DNA of 19,746 nucleotides from an uncultured Bacillus sp. GTDB taxonomy: Bacteria; Bacillota; Bacilli; Bacillales; DSM-1321. The notes under the pieces are model-generated. The model saw only the letters and a list, made by a program, of their open reading frames with translations, was not told where the DNA came from and did not search any database. The stretch covers positions 1 through 19,746 of the forward strand of contig CAKQBC010000010.1 in assembly GCA_934215995.1 (NCBI GenBank), given 5' to 3'. Positions 15,702 to 19,746 of this stretch are shown here, in pieces (the first letter of the stretch is position 1; every line of letters begins with the position of its first letter). Both the position numbers and the translations under genes were made by a program.

Positions 15702-16574
15702 ATGAATAACCGGAAGAGACGCGTGGCGGATGTGGCATTGAAGCTGTTTGTCGAAAAGGGCATCCAACAGACTTCCATTCAGGAAATCATCGAACAAGCT
15801 AATATATCGAAAGGCACTTTTTATAACTATTTTTCATCCAAAAATGACTGTATATCAAAGATTCTGGAAGACCTTCGCTATGATGCCAGCCAGAAAAGAA
15901 AGGAAATGCAGGTAGACCGGGATGAAAAAGATAGAAAGGTCCTCATCGAACAAATAACCATTTTAATCCAATTGAATGAAGAGCGCAATTTACATGCCTT
16001 GTTCGAGGCCATCCTTAATTCAAACGAAACAGACCTGAAGAAATTGGTGCTGCACCATCGCATCCATGAAATGGAGTGGCTTGCCGAACGATTGGTGGAA
16101 GTTTTCGGAACACATATAGAAGATTATGCATTTGAAGCGACCCTTCTATTCTATGGGATGATGCAAAATATCATGTTCACGATCCGCATCACAAACATGC
16201 CTCATTCCCTGCATCAGGTTGTCGACGTACTCCTGTATTATATAGAAATCATCCTGCCAAAAATGATTGAAAGCGATTGTGCGTTAATTGACCTTTCCCA
16301 CATCGACCTATTATCCAAAAACGTTGACCGACACAGGGTGACCTTGGATGAATTGCTCGAAACCGCTTCCTATCTCGAGAAAGAAGCAGACTTCACTCAG
16401 GAACAGGAAGATTTATTTGGTGCGATTGTTTCTGAGCTTAAGCGAAAACGGATCAGAAAAAGCGTCATCCAGCCTTTGCTCAAGCCCTTCAACCGCGAAT
16501 TCGTCCAAACCTCGCTTAAAAGCCAGGCAGAGACCTTTACGAATATGGTTTGGTATTATTTAAAAGGGATATGA
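15702..16574 (+). CDS. TetR-family transcriptional regulator
   Basis: This 290-residue protein has an N-terminal TetR helix-turn-helix at about residues 8-50: Thr-Ser-Ile-Gln-Glu-Ile-Ile, then Ala-Asn-Ile-Ser-Lys-Gly-Thr-Phe-Tyr-Asn-Tyr-Phe. The rest is an all-helical ligand and dimer domain. At 290 residues it is longer than typical TetR proteins (about 190-210), with an extra C-terminal helical segment of about 90 residues. It probably represses the divergent efflux gene and itself through the shared inverted repeat, and responds to a drug or metabolite not identifiable here. I chose the ATG at 15702 because GGAGG lies 11 nt upstream; the earlier ATG at 15684 includes that site in its own codons. 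Confidence 0.9.
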   Translation: MNNRKRRVADVALKLFVEKGIQQTSIQEIIEQANISKGTFYNYFSSKNDCISKILEDLRYDASQKRKEMQVDRDEKDRKVLIEQITILIQLNEERNLHALFEAILNSNETDLKKLVLHHRIHEMEWLAERLVEVFGTHIEDYAFEATLLFYGMMQNIMFTIRITNMPHSLHQVVDVLLYYIEIILPKMIESDCALIDLSHIDLLSKNVDRHRVTLDELLETASYLEKEADFTQEQEDLFGAIVSELKRKRIRKSVIQPLLKPFNREFVQTSLKSQAETFTNMVWYYLKGI

Positions 16575-16591
16575 CAAGCTGATAGGAAGAG

Positions 16592-16619
16592 CCCGCAATA
16601 TGGATTATTGCGGGTTTTT
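16592..16619 (+). terminator. Intrinsic terminator of the regulator gene
   Basis: CCCGCAATA (16592-16600) and TATTGCGGG (16606-16614) form a perfect 9-bp stem with a 5-nt loop, followed by TTTTT. Confidence 0.93.
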
Positions 16620-16729
16620 CATTCCTTTTCCTTGTCTCTGCCTGTATTCCCCTTTTATTCTTTCAAAAAAGGGATATCGATTCTTCCATTTAGGGTAATA
16701 GGGTAAAAACCTTAAAAGGAGGCGTTTTT

Positions 16730-17032
16730 ATGATTTTTGCATATGCCCGCACAGCGGATAATGACCAATATGAAATGTCGAACCATCTGGACTCCCTGCA
16801 GGAACACGGCTACGACAAACTGATTCAGGATAAAGGGGCTGGAGAAGACCTGGAACGGGATGGCATACGTGAACTGCTTTCATCGGCGGCAAAAGGGGAC
16901 CTTGTCATTGTCGACACAGCCGACCAGATCAGCAGTAATCTGAAGGACATCCAAAAACTGACCGGAGAACTGGAAAACAAAGGAGTAACCTTAAAAATAC
17001 TAAATGGTGATCCAGATCAGGTCGTTGAATAG
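16730..17032 (+). CDS. Serine recombinase N-terminal domain-like protein, catalytic residues lost
   Basis: This 100-residue protein has the fold signature of the resolvase N-terminal domain: the first strand ends in Tyr5-Ala-Arg7, the helix-rich middle has Arg-Asp-Gly-Ile-Arg-Glu-Leu-Leu, and Gly-Asp-Leu-Val-Ile-Val-Asp follows. The Ser nucleophile of the usual Tyr-x-Arg-Val-Ser motif is Ala9. The usual Asp-Arg-Leu-x-Arg box reads Asp-Gln-Ile-Ser-Ser. No DNA-binding helix-turn-helix region follows. It therefore cannot recombine DNA; a binding or regulatory role is possible but unproven. It is well expressed by appearance: AAAGGAGG lies 7 nt before the ATG, and its own terminator follows. The clean frame argues that it is a maintained gene rather than a random remnant. 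Confidence 0.8.
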   Translation: MIFAYARTADNDQYEMSNHLDSLQEHGYDKLIQDKGAGEDLERDGIRELLSSAAKGDLVIVDTADQISSNLKDIQKLTGELENKGVTLKILNGDPDQVVE

Positions 17033-17042
17033 AAAGATTTGA

Positions 17043-17070
17043 ATGCCAGCCGGTTATAGGCTGGTATTTT
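17043..17070 (+). terminator. Intrinsic terminator of the recombinase-like gene
   Basis: ATGCCAGCC (17043-17051) pairs with GGCTGGTAT (17059-17067) with one G-T pair and a 7-nt loop, followed by TTTT. It begins 10 nt after the stop codon. Confidence 0.9.
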
Positions 17071-17176
17071 CATGCCGACTGCTACGGGAAAAATCTTTGT
17101 TTCCATAATCAAATCAGTCCTATAGTACATTTTTCTTTCTTTCAGGACAATCAGCCTGTCTAAATATGAAAATGCA

Positions 17177-17189
17177 CATACGATACAAT
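17177..17189 (+). promoter_or_regulatory. Possible sporulation-type -10 element of the microprotein gene
   Basis: CATACGATA (17177-17185) fits the CATAnnnTA pattern of SigK/SigE -10 boxes. I cannot find a convincing -35 at the right distance. TACAAT (17184-17189) overlaps it and could be a SigA -10, also without a good -35. The assignment to the mother-cell stage is therefore tentative. Confidence 0.35.
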
Positions 17190-17214
17190 AGATTAGCCAC
17201 AGGAGGTGATTTGT

Positions 17215-17316
17215 ATGTCAAGTTCTAGTTCAGGATCATCCCGCCGTCGCCGTTGCCGCCGTCGTTGCTGCAGAAGATTCCGCAGATGCCGCCGTCGGTG
17301 CCGCAGAAGAGACTAA
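17215..17316 (+). CDS. Arg/Cys-rich protamine-like microprotein (33 aa)
   Basis: The gene encodes 33 residues: a Ser-rich head (seven Ser and one Gly in positions 2-9) and a tail from residue 10 made of Arg blocks broken by single Cys residues, one Cys-Cys pair and one Phe, ending in Asp. By my count there are 17 Arg and 5 Cys. AGGAGGTG lies a few nt before the ATG, an almost ideal ribosome site, and a TAA ends it. Arg is encoded by a mix of CGC, CGT, AGA and CGG while all Cys are TGC, so this is not simple triplet slippage. Such a peptide should bind nucleic acids or other polyanions and could cross-link through disulfides. Spore coat or spore DNA packing is a guess based on composition and the promoter-like element. 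I do not recognise a named family. Confidence 0.8.
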   Translation: MSSSSSGSSRRRRCRRRCCRRFRRCRRRCRRRD

Positions 17317-17413
17317 GGGAATGATTTCCTTCTGACATTGGCTGCCCTATGCCTGACTCTCAAGATGGTACTTTCTATTTCATAGAGGTCTTACCCCATT
17401 CCTTTCATTAGAA

Positions 17414-17455
17414 AAAGGACAGCCCTTTGAATCGTAATTCTCGGGGCTGTCCTTT
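17414..17455. terminator. Bidirectional terminator between microprotein and stress gene
   Basis: AAAGGACAGCCC (17414-17425) pairs perfectly with GGGCTGTCCTTT (17444-17455). On the minus strand the stem is followed by a T-run (TTTTTC), making it the terminator of the stress gene that ends at 17465. It also blocks transcripts of the microprotein gene arriving from the left. Confidence 0.88.
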
Positions 17456-17464
17456 ATTATGCTG

Positions 17465-17950
17465 TTAATCCAATTCAATTGTTTCATTCATGTTCGCAGG
17501 ATCTTTTTTATCTTTTCCTGCAAGCTTACTGAAAAGATTCACGACATTTTTGGTGAGGCTGCCGCTGTCCCAGTATTCAGCCGCTTCCGCATGCACTTTA
17601 ATCAAAATGACATTAGGATCGTCGTAGCTTGTTCCCATCAGCTTTTCGTAGGCTGCATTCCAAAGCTCCTTCTTCTTTCCGATGTCTTCCACAGCTTCGG
17701 CTTTTCCTCGAATGGATACATAGGACTTATCCGCATAGGCGACATTCACATCGGCATTATGGACAATTTCATCATATTTATCTGTATCTTTTTTCGTGAA
17801 AAACCATAAATCGCCGTCGAATTCAACTTCCTGTGTTTTCATCGGGCGGGAGACCAACCCTTCCGGTGCTTGTGAAGTAAGCATGGCTGTATCGATGCCC
17901 TTGATCAGTTCCCGCAGTTTGTTCAATTCTTCCTCGTTATACTTTTCCAT
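17465..17950 (-). CDS. General stress protein 26-like, pyridoxamine-phosphate-oxidase fold
   Basis: This 161-residue cytosolic protein has the split-barrel flavin-binding fold of the pyridoxamine 5'-phosphate oxidase-like family, as in B. subtilis general stress protein YdaG. Typical segments are Thr-Ala-Met-Leu-Thr-Ser, Ser-Arg-Pro-Met-Lys, Asp-Leu-Trp-Phe-Phe-Thr, Val-Ser-Ile-Arg-Gly-Lys-Ala and Glu-Tyr-Trp-Asp-Ser. The C-terminus carries an extra Lys/Asp-rich tail. The cofactor (FMN or F420) and substrate are unknown for this subgroup. The ATG at 17950 has AAGGAGTG 5 nt upstream. A SigB-type promoter about 28 nt further upstream predicts induction by heat, salt, ethanol or energy stress. 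It is monocistronic with its own terminator. Confidence 0.9.
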   Translation of the reverse strand: MEKYNEEELNKLRELIKGIDTAMLTSQAPEGLVSRPMKTQEVEFDGDLWFFTKKDTDKYDEIVHNADVNVAYADKSYVSIRGKAEAVEDIGKKKELWNAAYEKLMGTSYDDPNVILIKVHAEAAEYWDSGSLTKNVVNLFSKLAGKDKKDPANMNETIELD

Positions 17951-17977
17951 CTAATCACTCCTTCATATAGGTATACA

Positions 17978-18003
17978 ATACCCATTGTCATGAAGGATTA
18001 ATC
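17978..18003 (-). promoter_or_regulatory. SigB-type general stress promoter
   Basis: On the minus strand GATTAA (18003-17998) and GGGTAT (17983-17978) are separated by 14 nt. The SigB consensus is GTTTAA-N12-15-GGGTAT, so 11 of 12 positions fit. It lies directly upstream of a gene whose B. subtilis relative is a general stress protein. Confidence 0.85.
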
Positions 18004-18133
18004 TTGGCTTCACTCTCAGGAAGAGCTGATTCCCGATTCTAAGGAATGCTGCACCTGCCGAAATCTCCTGTATTTTATCGGCCAGTTACACCTCACTCAT
18101 AAAATGACGGCGGCAAACTTCAGCTAAAGGGAA

Positions 18134-19746
18134 CTAGGCAAGTTTGAATTGGCTCATGAATAATCGGTGGTAAAATCCTTTTTTGTCCAACAATTCCTGG
18201 TGGGTCCCTTCCTCAATGATTTCCCCGTGTTCGATGACATAGATCCGGTCTGCCTGTTCGATCGTCTTTAAGCGGTGGGCAATGACAAACGTGGTGCGAT
18301 TGCGGGTCAGGTTATGCAGCCCTCTTTGAATCGCGACCTCCGTTCGGGTGTCGATGCTTGATGTCGCTTCGTCCAAAATCAGGATGCCGGAATCCGCCAG
18401 TATCGCACGGGCGATGGCGATCAGCTGGCGCTGGCCCTGGCTCAGGTTCGTGCCTCCCGAACGTATGGCTGTTTCATATTGGCCTGGCATATGCTTAATG
18501 AACTGGTGGGCGGACGCCACTTTTGCCGCCTGGATCACTTCATCATCGGTTGCATCCAGCCTGCCATAGCGGATGTTTTCCATGATCGTACCCGAAAACA
18601 GATACGTCTCCTGGAGAACGACCCCTATATGCTTCCGCAAATCATCTACCCGGTACTTGCCTATATCAAGGCCATCGAGCGTTATAGACCCGCTGTCTAT
18701 ATCATAAAAACGGGACAACAGGTTGATGATCGTTGTTTTTCCCGAACCAGTCGGGCCTACGAGAGCCACTGTTTCACCAGGATTAGCCTTCAGGGTTATC
18801 CCCTTGAGCGTTTCCTTCCCTGGCACATAGCTGAAATGCACATCCTTGAAGACTACCTCCCCTTTTATGCTGTTCTTCGCTGCCGCCTCCGGGTGATCCT
18901 GAATATCAGGCACCTCATCCATGATTTCATATACCCTTTCGGCCCCGGCGATTGCTGCCTGGATTGTATTCATCAGGTTGGAAAGCTGATTGATCGGCCT
19001 GAAGAACAGCCTTGTATAGGAAACAAACGATGTAATCACACCGACTGTCGCCATGCCGTTCAGTGCCAATAAGGCACCTGCGCCTATCAATAAGGCATTC
19101 CCGAAATTATTGATGAAGTTATTGACGGGCCCCATGAAACCGCCGTACGTATCGGCAAGCCTGGAGGATGTCCGCAAAGCTTCATTGTGTGAATCGAATT
19201 GGGCGATCATCTTCTGTTCTTTTCCGAATAACGTGATCGTTTCCTTTCCGCTGATTCTTTCCTCCACGTACCCATTTAGCGCACCTAAATCCTTCTGCCT
19301 TTGGGAGTAGTTGCGGCTGCTGAACCGGATGATCAATTTGGAAGCCCAAATCATTATAGGAACGACCAGCAGTGCAACGAGCGCCAATATCCAATTCAGA
19401 TAGAACATGGCTACGGCAACACCAAGAATCGTTAATACGGAAGATACGATCTGGACCACACTTTGTGTCATCGCGCTGTTCAGATTCTCTATATCATTGG
19501 TCACCCTGCTCATCAGCTCACCGTGATGCCGTTGGTCGAAAAATCGCAGGCTTAACGCCTGCAGCTTCGAAAACAGCTCTGAACGGATCGTCCGGATTGT
19601 CTTCAGCGAGACATTGATCATAAGGTATTGCTGCAGCCATGTGAAAAGGGATGTGAAAACATAAATAGCTGCCAGCAGGCAGGCCATTCTGACCGCTCCG
19701 CCCACATCCTTCGGTATGATGTAATCGTCAACGATCACACCAATAT
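18134..19746 (-). CDS. ABC multidrug half-transporter, 5' end beyond the window
   Basis: The visible 537 residues are the greater part of a fused permease-ATPase half-transporter (MsbA/LmrA type, about 600 residues when complete). The membrane part has several helices and Arg-Phe-Phe-Asp-Gln-Arg-His-His-Gly-Glu-Leu in the coupling region. The ATPase has Walker A Gly-Pro-Thr-Gly-Ser-Gly-Lys-Thr, a Q-loop in Val-Leu-Gln-Glu-Thr, the signature Leu-Ser-Gln-Gly-Gln, Walker B Leu-Ile-Leu-Asp-Glu-Ala and the H-loop Ile-Ala-His-Arg-Leu, so it should be active. It exports lipids or drugs, probably as a dimer or with a second half-transporter. The frame stays open through the window edge, so the GTG at 19738 is not its start. 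B. subtilis YfiC and YknV are the closest kinds I can name. Confidence 0.93.
   Translation of the reverse strand, partial: IGVIVDDYIIPKDVGGAVRMACLLAAIYVFTSLFTWLQQYLMINVSLKTIRTIRSELFSKLQALSLRFFDQRHHGELMSRVTNDIENLNSAMTQSVVQIVSSVLTILGVAVAMFYLNWILALVALLVVPIMIWASKLIIRFSSRNYSQRQKDLGALNGYVEERISGKETITLFGKEQKMIAQFDSHNEALRTSSRLADTYGGFMGPVNNFINNFGNALLIGAGALLALNGMATVGVITSFVSYTRLFFRPINQLSNLMNTIQAAIAGAERVYEIMDEVPDIQDHPEAAAKNSIKGEVVFKDVHFSYVPGKETLKGITLKANPGETVALVGPTGSGKTTIINLLSRFYDIDSGSITLDGLDIGKYRVDDLRKHIGVVLQETYLFSGTIMENIRYGRLDATDDEVIQAAKVASAHQFIKHMPGQYETAIRSGGTNLSQGQRQLIAIARAILADSGILILDEATSSIDTRTEVAIQRGLHNLTRNRTTFVIAHRLKTIEQADRIYVIEHGEIIEEGTHQELLDKKGFYHRLFMSQFKLA

Noticed and set aside
1..19746. CRISPR array or toxin-antitoxin pair
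   Set aside because: No regularly spaced repeats were found. The small genes DUF1905, the recombinase-like gene and the Arg/Cys peptide do not form a recognisable toxin-antitoxin pair.

Overview
The window looks like the chromosome of a spore-forming Bacillus-type Firmicute. Three things suggest this: strong AGGAGG-type ribosome binding sites with some GTG starts, a gene run yeaC-yeaD-yebA-guaA in the order known from Bacillus subtilis, and a general stress gene with a clear SigB-type promoter. No species can be named from the sequence alone.

Positions 1-3066 look like a decayed, AT-rich integrative element at the 3' end of guaA. It holds a DUF1905 gene, a SAP-domain gene split by a one-base frameshift, and a frameshifted tyrosine integrase that has lost its catalytic C-terminus. 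A 10-bp copy of the guaA 3' end (GAGTGGGAGT on the minus strand) lies at 48-57, next to a terminator-like hairpin that may be the displaced guaA terminator.

Positions 3055-9241 (minus strand) carry guaA, behind its own SigA promoter and a guanine riboswitch with a terminator. Upstream lies a tightly overlapping operon of a MoxR ATPase (yeaC), a DUF58 protein (yeaD) and a membrane transglutaminase-like protein (yebA). Such MoxR/DUF58/transglutaminase trios are common, but their substrate is not established.

Positions 9242-12380 (plus strand) carry a CYP152-type fatty acid peroxygenase P450. After it comes a 285-bp intergenic element with terminal inverted repeats and several nested hairpins, then a Gfo/Idh/MocA oxidoreductase with its own promoter. 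A shared hairpin separates this from a convergent PAS-PAS-GGDEF diguanylate cyclase (12422-13732, minus).

Positions 14035-16619 hold a divergent pair: a DHA2-family 14-helix drug efflux pump (minus) and a TetR-family regulator (plus). The shared intergenic region has two recognisable promoters and a 15-bp inverted repeat that is probably the operator.

Positions 16730-19746 hold a 100-residue serine recombinase-like protein lacking its catalytic residues, an unusual 33-residue Arg/Cys protamine-like peptide gene (17215-17316), a SigB-type stress protein of the pyridoxamine-phosphate-oxidase fold, and the C-terminal 537 residues of an ABC half-transporter that runs off the right edge. The Arg/Cys microprotein and the structured element at 10982-11266 are the two most unexplained items. 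No rRNA, tRNA, CRISPR array or intact insertion sequence was seen.
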